DNA of 64,000 nt from Letharia columbiana (taxonomy: Eukaryota > Ascomycota > Lecanoromycetes > Lecanorales > Parmeliaceae): assembly GCF_014066305.1 (NCBI RefSeq), contig NW_023501095.1, positions 55,001 to 119,000 on the forward strand. Reading direction: 5' to 3'. Shown here piece after piece: positions 12,280 through 23,491 of the stretch. Within the stretch, counting starts at the first letter, position 1. Each line of letters opens with the position of its first letter. The notes under the pieces were generated by a model. That model searched no databases. It was given only the letters and a program-made list of their open reading frames with translations, and was not told the origin of the DNA. The position numbers were made by a program, and so were the translations under genes.

Positions 12280-12303
12280 ACGCGTACGCGCTAAAATACG
12301 CGT
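12280..12303. promoter_or_regulatory. Clustered MCB-type boxes (ACGCGT) in the RNR1 promoter
   Basis: ACGCGT occurs at 12280-12285 and 12298-12303, with the near-match ACGCGC at 12286-12291. The cluster is about 100 bp upstream of the ribonucleotide reductase ATG. ACGCGT is the Mlu I cell-cycle box bound by MBF (Mbp1-Swi6) in yeasts, where it drives G1/S transcription of DNA-synthesis genes including RNR1. Site and gene identity agree, so G1/S and DNA-damage-linked control is a reasonable inference. Confidence 0.75.
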
Positions 12304-12401
12304 TCACAAAACATATCATAACGCCCACTTCTCTCCCTTCCTTGCAGCACACCCAGGCCACCAAATTCGACCTGCATACTTGTCCATAATTCTCCGACGA
12401 G

Positions 12402-15400
12402 ATGTTTGTCTACAAGCGTGGTAAGTATTCGACGTTCCTGACCTCAGTACACTACACTCTGTTGCCACCAAAAGATGTCTTCCATTGGCTTCCCATATCG
12501 CTTGGATTCGAGGCGACATCTTTCTGCAACGGAGAGACAGCGGTCAGACAATCAGTAGCTGACCCGTACTCTATTAGACAACCGCAAAGAGCGAGTGCAG
12601 TTCGACAAGATCACTGCACGCGTTTCCCGCCTGTGCTATGGCTTGGACGCAGAACACGTCGACGCTGCTGCCATCACACAGAAGGTTATTTCTGGTGTCT
12701 ATCAAGGCGTCACCACTATCGAGTTGGACAACTTGGTAAGCCCGGCCAAACATACAGCATGGCATTGATCGCTAATCTTGCATATAGGCAGCAGAGACGG
12801 CTGCATACATGACCGTCACCCACCCTGACTATGCCATCCTCGCCGCTCGTATCGCTGTCTCGAACCTCCACAAACAAACAAAGAAACAATTCTCATCGGT
12901 CATCGATGATCTCTTCCATTACGTCAATCCTAAAAATGACAAGCCAGCACCCATGATTTCGGAGAAAACACACGAGACGGTCATGAAGCATGCAGAGGAG
13001 CTGAACTCTGCCATCGTCTACGACCGCGATTTCAACTACCAATACTTCGGTTTCAAGACCTTGGAACGCTCATACTTGCTGCGCCTGAACGGTAAAGTCG
13101 CCGAGAGACCTCAGCAGATGATCATGCGTGTTGCTGTCGGCATCCACGATGACGATATTGAAAAGGTCATCGAGACCTACAATCTTATGTCCCAAAAGTA
13201 CTTCACACACGCCTCTCCCACGCTCTTCAATGCTGGAACACCGAATCCACAGCTTGCATCATGTTTCTTGATCGACATAAAAGACGACAGTATCGAGGGC
13301 ATCTACGACACATTGAAGACATGTGCATTGATCTCGAAGACTGCAGGAGGCATTGGCCTCAACATCCATCGTATTCGTGCAACTGGCTCTTACATCAGCG
13401 GTACCAATGGCTCCTCGAACGGTATCGTACCCATGCTACGCGTGTTCAACAACACCGCTAGATACGTGGATCAAGGAGGCAACAAGCGTCCAGGTGCCTT
13501 TGCAATGTACCTTGAACCCTGGCACGCGGACGTCTTCGAGTTTTTGGATCTCCGAAAGAACCACGGAAAGGAGGAAGTTCGTGCTCGTGATCTGTTCTTC
13601 GCTCTCTGGATCCCAGACCTGTTCATGAAACGTGTCGAAGCGAACGGAGAATGGACCTTGATGTGTCCCAATGAAGCACCCGGGCTTGCTGATATCTACG
13701 GTGATGAGTTCGAGGCACTCTACGAGAGGTATACCATCCATTGAAGGCGCTGTACTGTTCCTGTCGCTGACTACTGTCTTGCAGATACGAGAGAGAAGGC
13801 CGTGGTCGTAAAACAATCAAAGCTCAGAAGCTGTGGTATTCCATTCTCGAGGCTCAGACTGAGACCGGGAATCCATTCATGCTGTACAAGGATGCGGCCA
13901 ACCGCAAGAGCAATCAAAAGAACCTTGGTACCATCCGCAGCTCGAATTTATGTACAGAAATCATTGAGTACACGGCACCAGACGAGGTCGCAGTCTGCAA
14001 CTTGGCTTCGCTTGCTCTACCTACCTTTGTGGATATCGCACGTGGCGAATACGACTTTGGCAAGCTACACGAGGTCACTCAGGTTGTCGTGAAGAATCTG
14101 AACCGAATTATCGAGGTCAACCACTACCCCGTACCAGAGGCCAGGAATAGCAACATGCGTCACCGACCTATTGGACTAGGCGTTCAAGGTCTCGCAGATG
14201 CTTTCCTGGCTCTCCGTCTACCATTCGACTCGGCCGAGGCCAAGCATTTGAACAAGCAGATCTTCGAGACCATCTACCATGCAGGTTTAACAGCATCCTG
14301 CGAGCTAGCAAAGGAACTTGGCCCTTACTCTTCCTACGAAGGGTCGCCTGTCTCTCAAGGCATTTTGCAGTATGACATGTGGAATGTCACCCCAACAGAC
14401 CTGTGGGATTGGGACGGTCTCAAAGATCAGATTGCCAAGCATGGTGTACGAAACAGTTTGCTCGTAGCACCCATGCCGACAGCCAGTACCTCTCAAATCC
14501 TCGGAAACAATGAATGCTTCGAGCCATACACCTCGAACATCTACTCACGCCGTGTGTTGGCTGGTGAGTTCCAGGTCGTTAATCCATGGCTTCTCAAGGA
14601 CTTGGTCGACATGGGGCTCTGGTCCGACAACATGAAGAACCGAATCATCGCCGACGGTGGTTCCATCCAGAACATCCCCAACATCCCTGCAGATATCAAA
14701 GCCCTGTACAAGACAGTCTGGGAAATCTCACAGCGGAAGATCGTCGAGATGGCAGCTGATCGTGGTGCCTTTATCGATCAATCGCAATCCCTCAACATTC
14801 ATCTCAAAGACCCAACCATGGGAAAAATCACGAGCATGCACTTCGCTGGCTGGAAGCTCGGCCTCAAGACTGGGATGTACTATCTTCGCACCATGGCCGC
14901 GTCTGCACCCATTCAATTCACGGTCGACCAAGAGCAGCTCAAGGTTGTCGACACCAACGTAGCTCGTACCGGCGCTGTCAAGAAGCGAATCGGGCCGTCC
15001 GCTGGCTACAACTCCAACTCCCACTCCGCTGTGCCACGACCAATGTATTTGCGAAAGCCATCGGATGGGACTGCTACCATGTCTCCTAACGGCATGCCCA
15101 CTCCCACAGCGACACCACCTCCAGCGTCAGAGAACAAGAAGTTCTCCCCACCGTCCAAGGCAGAGTCTGCGGTGCTCCCTACGTTCAAGGCCGACATCGA
15201 AGAGGGTGACAGCCCCAAGTCGCTGGCTACGGATCCGGTTGATATGCCGACCAAGGAGGAATTGCCCGAGCATGCTGTGAACGACGTCAAGCAGGAGGAA
15301 GATACCGAAGGGAGCGAGGAGAGGGAGAAAGATATCTATGCTCAGGAGGTCTTGCAATGTAGGTTGCCCATCTGATCACCGCTTGTGAGCCAAAGACTGA

Positions 15401-15455
15401 TAGTGTTACAGGCAGCATAGAGAACCGCGAAGAATGCATAATGTGCAGCGGATGA
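12402..15455 (+). CDS. rnr1: Ribonucleoside-diphosphate reductase large subunit (class Ia)
   Basis: Reduces ribonucleoside diphosphates to deoxy forms with the small subunit's tyrosyl radical; cytosolic. Five exons: 12402-12420, 12578-12735, 12788-13728, 13785-15358, 15412-15455, giving 911 aa with all phases closing. An ATP-cone starts the protein ([27 protein letters not shown]). The active site is complete and almost numbered as in yeast: Cys218 in QLASCFLI, then Asn427, Cys429 and Glu431 in SSNLCTEI, and Cys444 in CNLASLAL. The C-terminus ECIMCSG supplies the redox pair Cys906/Cys909 that re-reduces the active site, and is encoded by its own last exon. Before it is a Pro/Ser/Glu-rich linker of about 110 residues, typical of fungal enzymes but variable. 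The first exon is only 19 nt. MCB boxes precede the gene. Confidence 0.98.
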
Positions 15456-16399
15456 GGGCAGTGCGCTTCCCGGTCGTGTCCATCATAGAACACATATCGC
15501 TCTCGGGGGGCATTTGTTTATTGCTTGCCGCATATTTGATCTTCTTTGTCTGGGACCCGGGGAGTCGCTTGGATAGTAATGTCTTCCTGCTACGTGTATC
15601 ATACTCTCCGGCTTGCTAGCTTCAATGAAAGAAGCCACAATCGCACAACCCATCCATCCCGAACTCCATTGCTGTATGTTTGAGAGCCGAAACAACGGCA
15701 CTAGAAACGGTAGTATATGCTATGCTATGCGGCTCTTACTAAGATACCTCGAATATGAATAATCGACTTCTTGGTCCTGCGAGTCGCCCATCTCCCATCG
15801 CCCATCTCCCATCTCCCATCTCCCATCAGAGTCAGGGTCAATGAACCTATGTACATACCTACGCCTCAAGCCAGCTCCAAAGAGCCACCGACGCGATCGA
15901 TCCCGCGCGGTGGGGACGACGAGGTAGGTAGGTCGAGCACAGACACAGGCAGGGTCCTGGGACGGAAAAAATCCGGAGTTGCTGGAACGGCGCTGGGGGC
16001 GGGGGGGGGGGGATTATTGTCGCAAAAGAAGGAGGGGGGGGGAAGTCGTTACTGTACATGTGTTTCTTGCGTCTTCCTTCGGGGGGGGGGGGAAGTGTCG
16101 GCATCAAGTAAGCGAGCGAGCGGGCAGGAAGGAGGGAAGGAAGGAAGGAAGGAAGGGAGGAAGGGAGGAGGGGAGCTGTGCACGGGTGTTGGCTTGCAAG
16201 GAGATGTCGGTGGGCGAAGCGCCCGGCTTTTGGCCATGGATAAGTTACAGGCTGTGGTTTCGAAAAACAAGGGCGCCGGTGTTGATTGACAAGGAGGGAT
16301 GCATGAAAATGCTGCTGTAGAAAAGGTGACGTTACGGAGGAAAAAGCTCGAAGCGTGCCAATACGATACGACACGACACGAACGAACACCATTGCTCCA
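15456..16399. other. Intergenic region with poly-G tracts and GGAA repeats
   Basis: Between two convergent genes. CATCTCCCAT repeats lie at about 15787-15830. Runs of 9-13 consecutive G occur near 16002, 16035 and 16080, followed by a GGAA-type microsatellite at about 16127-16170. No coding frame is supported; apparent ORFs here are Gly/Arg- or Pro-rich translations of these tracts. Confidence 0.6.
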
Positions 16400-17907
16400 T
16401 TACCTATGAACCGGACGATTCATCAGATGAGGACTATCAGCCCTCGGGCCATCGTCCGAGTAGATCGAGGTGACATTGCTCGGCAGATTCGAAACAGGGC
16501 CCCTTCCACCCCGATCACCCCATTCGTTCCTTCCACGCACCGCACCGTTATCATCCACATGCATGATCGTCGTAGCCGAGCCCCGCCAGGCATTGCTCTC
16601 CTCGAGTTCCATGTATTCATCCTTGCCTCGATCAGCCGACTCGTACGCGCCGCTCCACTCTGGCACTTTGCTGGCACGGACGGGAACGAAGCAAGCGTGT
16701 TTGCTGGCGCCCGTGCTGCGACTGTGGCGACTGAGGGAGAGTTTGCTGGCGATTTTCGGGGCGAAATGGCGGAAGAAGTGGGGCATGGTGATGAGGCAGC
16801 CGCAGACGATGCCGGATGCGATCTCGGCGATACTGTTGTTGCGTGGTCAGCTCATGGGATTCAGCAAGCGCAGGCGACTTCAAGCTCACGTCCACAATGC
16901 CACAGGAAACAGATAATAAGTCTTGTCGGGACTTCTGGCGCTGGCAACACTTGTAACAAGGTGCATGATGCTTGAGATGCAGCCGCTAGTGGATCTTAGC
17001 CTTTTCTCTCTTACAAAGGTAGCAAACATACAACAGTCCAGTTGCAAAAACTGCAGAGACGCCTATCTTCCTTTGTGTCGACATATGCAAGCGCCAGACT
17101 TCGACGATGGGAAGGAGTAGTATTGTGAAGTCCGACACCACGTTGATAGTACCTCCTGCAACGAAGACCTCCTCGTTCTTGATGCAGTGGCCAGGCTCTG
17201 TTGGCGTCCACAGCTTGCTTCTCGGGACGCATGGCCAGATCTCGACTGGCAAGTTGGCGAGATAGAAGAGGAAGTTGAAGAGTATCACGCCTTGGATTAT
17301 CCAGTATGTTCTAGTCTTGCCGCTGGGGACGAATATTCGTAGAAAGAGAAGGAGAATGGAAAGTTTAGTGATGAATATTGTGGGTATATAGGCGATCTCG
17401 ATGCCGTTCGCAATCTGAAACAGGCAGGTTTTAGATACACGGTAGGATTTGCTGAGGAATATATAGCTGACCTTGGTCCATTGTATTAGGTTAATTACTT
17501 GTATATCCCACTGGTGTATGCCGGCGTTATGATTGAAGATGGGTACCAGCATCAAGGTAGCGTAAGCGATGAGACCAAGCTTCGAGGGCTTCTGTAAGCT
17601 TGATGCTACTCATGCAACGATTCGATTTTTTCTCACCCATGCAATGACGCAGGTGTCTAGAAAGAGTCAGTAGGCCACACCATTGCTCCAGCCAACGTCA
17701 GAACTCACAATCTTCCCACCCGTGAAATCGAGTAATGACAAATCTGGTGTATATGCGAATCGCAACACATATCGTCGCGACACTCACGCATATTATGTTA
17801 CAGGCCAGGTTCGCCGCCGATCGTGACTGCGGATCAATGAAGTTTGGCACGACACCGGGAGGAGGCTCCAAGCCGGGTCCTTCGAGGAGCTGCTCCAACG
17901 TCGCCAT
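16400..17907 (-). CDS. Rhodopsin-domain (PTH11-like) seven-pass membrane protein
   Basis: Predicted 416-aa plasma-membrane protein. Six exons on the minus strand: 17709-17907, 17637-17656, 17472-17591, 17032-17414, 16890-16985, 16400-16832, phases closing. The sequence runs from CVSVATICVAIRIYTR through GWEDYTC (the common GxDDxxx position) and LSILLLFLRIF, to DFTILLLPIVEVW and DKTYYLFPVALW before a long polar tail. That is the pattern of the fungal integral-membrane rhodopsin domain found in PTH11-related proteins. No CFEM domain precedes it. PTH11 itself senses surface cues in a rice pathogen; the ligand of this member cannot be inferred. One of four such proteins in the window. Confidence 0.88.
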
Positions 17908-18793
17908 TGTTGCATAAAACTAAGGGGTTCATGTGAGACGGAGATCAAGGGGGGAAAAAAGAAAGAGAGCAGGAAGTCTGTGGGGGACAGCAGGAAGACC
18001 ATGGAAAAGGCACTGAAATGAAGGGAAGCTGAAATTGAGAGAGCAAGTGTCAGAGAATGGTTTCGGGACTTTCGCAGTCCAATCAAACCCTTGCGTCTCT
18101 ACCCGTCATGGGATATATAAGTCGTAATCTACCTCTCGATATGCGGTTGGACCTTGTTGACGCCATATTGTGATTGCAAATGTCCTTTCCCCGCACATCG
18201 CGTCGCATGGCGTTCGTATGGCGCTCGCAGAGATGCATTAGTCTCATTAGCGAGGGGTCCCTAGAAAAGCACATGGCCATTCGAGGCTACTATTCGATAA
18301 TGTGGGAGAATGGTAGGCGATGAGCTACGTGCAGTAGATGATCGATATGACCTAAAAAAAGGTTCTTGGCACCCTAACAAAGACACTGTCTGCAACTGAA
18401 GCCATTGGCGACAGGTACCCCGGTTGATCAGTGCTGTCCCTGAAGCCACTGATGTGGGATATATGGGGAAGGAAGAAAGGAAGAAGGAAAGAAGAGACGG
18501 ATCGGAAGAAAGCTCGAGTAGCGTCCGCTCTCGCGGTTGTCTCACATTCGAGCGCTTAAAACTTCCCATATATTCTAACAAAATTCAATTGTCATCGTCA
18601 GACCATTGGCAATGCACTCTCGATGTTCACTGAGGCATAAAGGCAGGCAGGATCGGGGACGCCCAAAGCGAGCGAGCGCCGGCAGCTGGGAGGTTGCCTG
18701 ATCCCGTGTTGTTGGGGGTATTTAGTTCGTATTACCTAGGTGTACAATGGTGTTGCGGTGCTTTTTATTTTCTTCCCGAGGTGGGGAATCCTT
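17908..18793. other. Intergenic region, no gene seen
   Basis: Upstream region of the minus-strand rhodopsin-domain gene. A GGAA/GAAG-rich stretch occurs at about 18468-18510. Short ORFs on both strands show no motif. Confidence 0.45.
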
Positions 18794-19255
18794 TTAGCGT
18801 ATTCAAAACCGTCTGGAATGCTTGGCACCGGAGATTTTTCCACACACCCAAATTCGTACCTACTGTAGCACAGAAATCTCTCCGTAAAATCATTCAAATC
18901 AAGTAGCCACATCGCAAATAGTCGCATTTAATCAATTTTGAAGCTATACAACCTCAGCTATACCTCCCAAACGCACCAATAACGCAGCAGCCACCGGACC
19001 GCCGCTGCCGCAGCAAGAACTACCCCCCACAACTACTAAAATAGCCTCTGTTCAAGAAGCTTAGAAATAGATGACTGAGGGACTGAGGAACATGCCAAGA
19101 CTTCAATATAGCTTTATTCTTTTATTTCGGACCTATACTAACGATAGCAGTGTTATTGAATAATTTTGCCGAGAGATTTTTATGCTACAGTACGAATTTG
19201 GGTGTGTGGTCACTGGTGTGAGAGATCTCCGGTGCCAAGCATTCCAATACGCTAA
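18794..19255. mobile_element. Inverted-repeat element, possibly MITE or transposon remnant
   Basis: The left arm (18794-18899) and right arm (19154-19255) are inverted copies. Shared blocks include TTAGCGTATT, GGAATGCTTGGCACCGGAGA, CCACACACCCAAATTCGTA, CTGTAGCA and AAATCTCT. They differ by small indels (10 extra bases after GCGTATT on the left) and mostly transition-type changes. The spacer of about 250 bp has no coding frame. This fits a non-autonomous inverted-repeat element or two old insertions in opposite orientation. I could not identify target-site duplications. Confidence 0.6.
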
Positions 19256-19445
19256 TTTTCGTCGCCAAGAAAATGAAAATGAAAACCCCGTCCCTTCTGA
19301 CTCGCCCAGCTCTTGAGTCACCACAAGTCTGGACCATCGCCAGACGAGAGACTTGATCCGATCCCTGCCGCCATTAACATTGAGGCTCAAAAGAAACTTT
19401 CCTAGCCCTCCCCCTCCCCCAAAATCTACCCTTCACCCCAGCACC

Positions 19446-20051
19446 ATGTCCGACCCTCGACCCCGCAACGACACGCAGCTCTCCCAGGGCCTTCCAGGAC
19501 TCACGCACCACATAACCGGACACGATGCCTCCGGGCTCGCGATCGTGGAATCCGACCGGCCCGCCGCCTGGACGCCGAGGATCAACGACACGATGGCCTT
19601 CGACGTCGTCTACACCACCTCCACCTTCCCACCCAACATGAACGGCAACGCCGACCTCACCGCCCACGACAAGATCATCCAGTCGGACCAGCTGGGGCTG
19701 GTGAATCCCAACGGCACCGTGGCGCGGATGGTCGATTTCGGACCCGGCACTGAGGCCCTGATGCACCGGACGCAATCGCTCGACTATGGGATAGTGATTG
19801 AGGGAGAGGTGGAGATGATACTTGACGATGGGGTGAAGAGGATCATGGGGAGAGGCGATGTGGCGGTGCAGAGGGGGACGAACCATGGGTGGAGGAACGT
19901 GTCGAGTACAGAGTGGGCGCGGATGTTCTTTGTGCTCCAGGACGCGCAGAAGATCAAGATTGGGGACAAGGAGTTGGGGGCGGACTTCAGTAATGCGGGG
20001 AGTGATACTGAGGGCCTGGCTGGGGGACAGGATGTGGGGAGCAAACTTTGA
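19446..20051 (+). CDS. Cupin-domain protein
   Basis: Single-exon gene for a 201-aa protein, ATG in the context CACCATGTC. The C-terminal half carries a cupin_2 barrel: HRTQSLDYGIVIEGEVEMIL, then the second motif RGDVAVQRGTNHGWRN. A His at the first motif and another in the second could bind a metal. The N-terminal half (SDPRPRNDTQLSQGLPGLTHH, then AFDVVYTTSTFPP) matches small fungal cupin proteins found near secondary-metabolism or detoxification genes. Reaction and substrate are unknown. It lies between two minus-strand rhodopsin-domain genes with no evident partner. Confidence 0.85.
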   Translation: MSDPRPRNDTQLSQGLPGLTHHITGHDASGLAIVESDRPAAWTPRINDTMAFDVVYTTSTFPPNMNGNADLTAHDKIIQSDQLGLVNPNGTVARMVDFGPGTEALMHRTQSLDYGIVIEGEVEMILDDGVKRIMGRGDVAVQRGTNHGWRNVSSTEWARMFFVLQDAQKIKIGDKELGADFSNAGSDTEGLAGGQDVGSKL

Positions 20052-20275
20052 TGGGCGGGCTGTGTGCGTGATGAACTTACGACGACAATGAAGCTTACTG
20101 AAGCCAATCTGCCACGCCGTCTTCTCGATTGGTCCATAGCGATGTCATGAAAGCACTTTGTCCCAATGCATTTCTCCTATAAGGGAAGAACACCCTAGAT
20201 TACAGTGCCTTTCCGCTGGTCCCGAGAATGAAAGTCTCCCATCTGAAGTCTAATCATACCGCAAGTCATTTCGTC

Positions 20276-21747
20276 TCACAACGTCTCTTCCGTCCTGACC
20301 TATGGATCGCAAAAGTCAGATTTAATCCCGTCTCAGCTCTATGGAGCTAGTATACTTACCATATCCTGCCGCAACAATATGCGATTATGTGGCACGCTCG
20401 GTAGGACATCCTCCTGACTCTCCGTTCTACTACTTTTTGAAATGACCGTGTTCGGTGCCCCTTCTCGCTCTGCAGCCGCAACATGATCGAAAGAATCCCT
20501 CGGGTCCTGCGAATCGATTTCCAAGAACGTCCCTTGACGAATTGTCCCAAGCCGCATGGCCTCTGCGGGATACTTGGGGGATCGTATGCCGGAGGTAGAG
20601 CGGCCTGATGAGGATGGGTTTCGTCGTTTGTAGGCGGATTCAGAGCTGGCACGCTTGTTGAGTAGCCAACCGAAGGAAGGGAGGCAGGATACCACAACAG
20701 CTGTAAAGAGTAGAGTATCTCAGTAGGGAGTGTGGGACAGGACTTCGAGAATACTTACCGACGCTCGCTTCGATCTGGGACCATAAAGCTAGCCATATCG
20801 GATCAGCTTGGTGCTCCTTCGTTGTTCTAGTCTGGAAGACGCGAACGAGGGCCACGGCAATGATGAAGAAGCCGAGGCAGAAGAGGGCAGCCAAGCCTGC
20901 CTTCTGTTTCCGATTGACCCCGATAAGTCCTATGAGTAGGTGCAGAGGTAGAGCCATGACTTTGAATTGGGGATCAGCCAAGTATCAGAGTGGAGAGGAG
21001 TACAGGATTGAGTATGTACACTTACTTAGGAGATCACACGCGATATCGACTGCTGTGGAGTAGTAAAGACTGTCGTTCGACACCCCGATGTCTCTTGGCT
21101 TATCACAATCGCCTACAGGTGTCAGCTTAAATCTTGTGGATATCAATATCATTTTGTACCTATCTTGAAGTAGGACTTTAGTGGGCTGCAAGAATCAAAC
21201 TGCAAAGCCCAGCATCCCACATAAGTCAGACCGACAAAGACGACTACGGCCCACCAGGCATATAGATAAGCCCGCGAAAGTCTGTCGAACAAGCTCTTGT
21301 AGAATACCAGAATCGAAAGTTTGACAGCCCACACGCAAGTCCAGAAGAGTATAATGATGCCAAACTGGACTCTGAGATAGTAATCCGCTCGCTCCTCGAA
21401 TTCAAGCATAGTCTCCGGAGACAATGGAGGTTTGCCTGCGATGACCAAGTCCAGATCGAACATGATGGGTATGACCTGGCCGTACAACCCAGCCATTGTA
21501 ATCAGGGTCGCGAGTGCCAACAGTACAAGCACATCTGAAACAAGGACGTTGTCAATGGTTGTCTTCTTGACGATGAAGAGACGGATGGCGAAACGAAAAA
21601 CAACGAGGGTAATGGCAATAGCTGTGACAACCCAAACGATGCTCTGCAGTTCGCGTCAGTTGCATACCGATGAACTATGACATCAGACGTGGGACGAACC
21701 AAGAGCTTTGAAGGAGTCAGTCCACCGACATCGCCTGGCGACATCAT
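20276..21747 (-). CDS. Rhodopsin-domain (PTH11-like) membrane protein
   Basis: Predicted 394-aa seven-pass membrane protein. Exons (minus): 21700-21747, 21160-21643, 21026-21112, 20759-20959, 20360-20700 and 20276-20299. Signature segments are VVTAIAITLVVFRFAIRLFI, VLVLLALATLITMAGLYGQV, WAVKLSILVFYKSLFDRLSR, LTYVGCWALQFDSC, YYSTAVDIACDLL and AALFCLGFFIIAVALVRVF, followed by a polar tail. They match fungal rhodopsin-domain proteins. The 48-nt first exon (MMSPGDVGGLTPSKLL) rests on a 56-nt intron. The last exon is uncertain: a perfect GTAAGT at 20359 gives the tail VRTEETL, whereas reading through ends at 20339 with similar length. The ligand is unknown. Confidence 0.82.
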
Positions 21748-22274
21748 CGTTGCCTCTCCCAGGTGATGCACAGGTCAGAGGATACAGCGTTGAGAAAGTC
21801 AAAGAAGACATTGTGAAAGAAAGTCGCATGATTTTTTTCTGCACTCCTAGAGTACGAAGGAGGCATGCAAGGAGTGGTGATGCAAGGGCAGAGTGAATAT
21901 AACCGGTATGCAAGGGCCCGCATGATCGGTAGCCAATTAAAGAACGCTCAGCTCTCTAATCGCCTCGGAGCGACTTTTATTCCAAAAAGCGATGTGCATG
22001 GGTTTTCATGTAAACCACGTATTCTGAGCGCGCATCTGAAGTCACATCAAAGTCTTGGCTCGTGACGATGGCCATTCTCCTATCGACTGTCTCCATCAGC
22101 AGGCGAGGACTCGAACAACAACATTTAGAACTAGAATCTTAGATGCATAGAACACGACGTGTTCTATCTGGAGGAAAGAATTTTCTCTTTATTCGAAGGG
22201 CTACGCCGCCCTTCCTCTCCGCGCTTACTGACCAATCATACCTGAGACGTGGTCATCAAGTGGTCAGAAGAACA
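21748..22274. promoter_or_regulatory. Shared divergent promoter region
   Basis: This 527-bp gap lies between the start codons of the minus-strand rhodopsin-domain gene and the plus-strand TatD gene and must contain both promoters. I recognise no specific binding site. Confidence 0.4.
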
Positions 22275-23491
22275 ATGTCGGAGTACAAGTATGCTGATGT
22301 GAGCCTCTCGGACACCAAAAAAATGGGTGCCAGGACGTTGATACTGGATGATAGGTGGGCATCAACCTCACAGACTCCACCTTCAAAGGGGAGTGTAAGT
22401 TACATTTTCCGAGTCAATTTTTCCCCATTGGTGCTGTCTTATGGGTCACCACACATATCTCAAAAGTTCTCTGCTCCTAAGACATGTCCCGCGACTCGAC
22501 ACTCCTCCCGAAAGAGTAATGCTGACTCCGAAATCATCAAGACTACGGCAAACAGCATCACGCAGACGACACGGAGCATGTCATTCAAAGGGGTGTTGAT
22601 CTCGGGTGTCTCAAGTTCATGGTCACTGGAACCGATTTGGAGGAGTCGAAGAAGGCTATCGCTCTCGCAGAAGGATACCCAGGACGGTGTTACGCCACTG
22701 TAGGCGTTCACCCATGCCAAACAGAATCATTTGATAAGCACCCTGGCGGGCCTACAGTCTTGCTACAGGAGCTCGAGACACTGACCGTTGACGCAAAAGG
22801 TCGAGGTCTTGCTACCGCGTTTGGAGAAATCGGGTTGGACTACGATAGGTTACATTTTGCAGGCAAAGAGCAGCAGCTCAAGTACTTTGAAGCGCAGCTT
22901 GATATTGCGGTTAAAGTTCAGTTGCCATTGTTTCTTCATTCCCGCGCCGCTGGTGAGGACTTTGAAAGATTGCTGTCTGCTAGATTGCCTAGCTTACCGA
23001 GAAGAGGCTTGGTGCATAGCTTTACTGGCACCATGGAGGAGATGGAGAGCTTGGTGGCTCTTGGGTTGGATATTGGGGTTAATGGATGCAGCATGAAGAC
23101 CGAAGAGAATCTAGATGTCGTGAAAGCTATTCCCCTTGAACGTTTGCAGATCGAGACCGATGGACCATGGGTACGTTGTTCCTCTGGGAACGCTCGCTTC
23201 CGACCGTCCATTTTCCTGGCTGCTAATCGCTCAAAGTGTGAAATGCGGGCCTCGCATGCCTCAGCAAAATACAAAGATGACGCTCAAGGACTGCCGAAAT
23301 CAGTCAAAAAGGAGAAGTGGACCGCGGACTCAATGGTAAAAGGCCGTAACGAATCAGCCACCATTGTCCATGTTGTCCATGTCATTGCCAAGGTCAAGGG
23401 GATCTCGACCGCTGAACTTTGTCAAGCAGCATGGAATAACTCCATAAAGATGTTTGGCTTGGGAGAGACATCAGATCAGCAAAGGCCTTGA
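22275..23491 (+). CDS. TatD-family deoxyribonuclease
   Basis: Predicted 315-aa metal-dependent hydrolase of the TatD family (3'-5' exonuclease/endonuclease linked to DNA repair and apoptotic DNA breakdown in yeast and animals). Exons: 22275-22298, 22355-22394, 22542-23170, 23237-23491. Motifs: VGINLTDSTFKGE near the N-terminus (the usual D-x-x-x family position is GINLTD rather than the bacterial DxHxH), VGVHPC, AFGEIGLDYDR, LPLFLHSRAAGEDF, GLVHSFTGTMEEM and IETDGPWCEM, which together hold the metal ligands. Intron 2 (22395-22541, 147 nt) is much longer than the others and resembles long introns in two unrelated genes of the window. The first coding exon is only 24 nt. Confidence 0.93.

Noticed and set aside
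12421..12577. RNR1 intron 1 (157 nt) as another introner-like element
   Set aside because: It is long but lacks the shared GACATGT and CTGACTCCGAAAT blocks.
15771..16392. Overlapping Gly/Arg-rich and Pro/Ser-rich ORFs on both strands
   Set aside because: They arise from poly-G and GGAA tracts.
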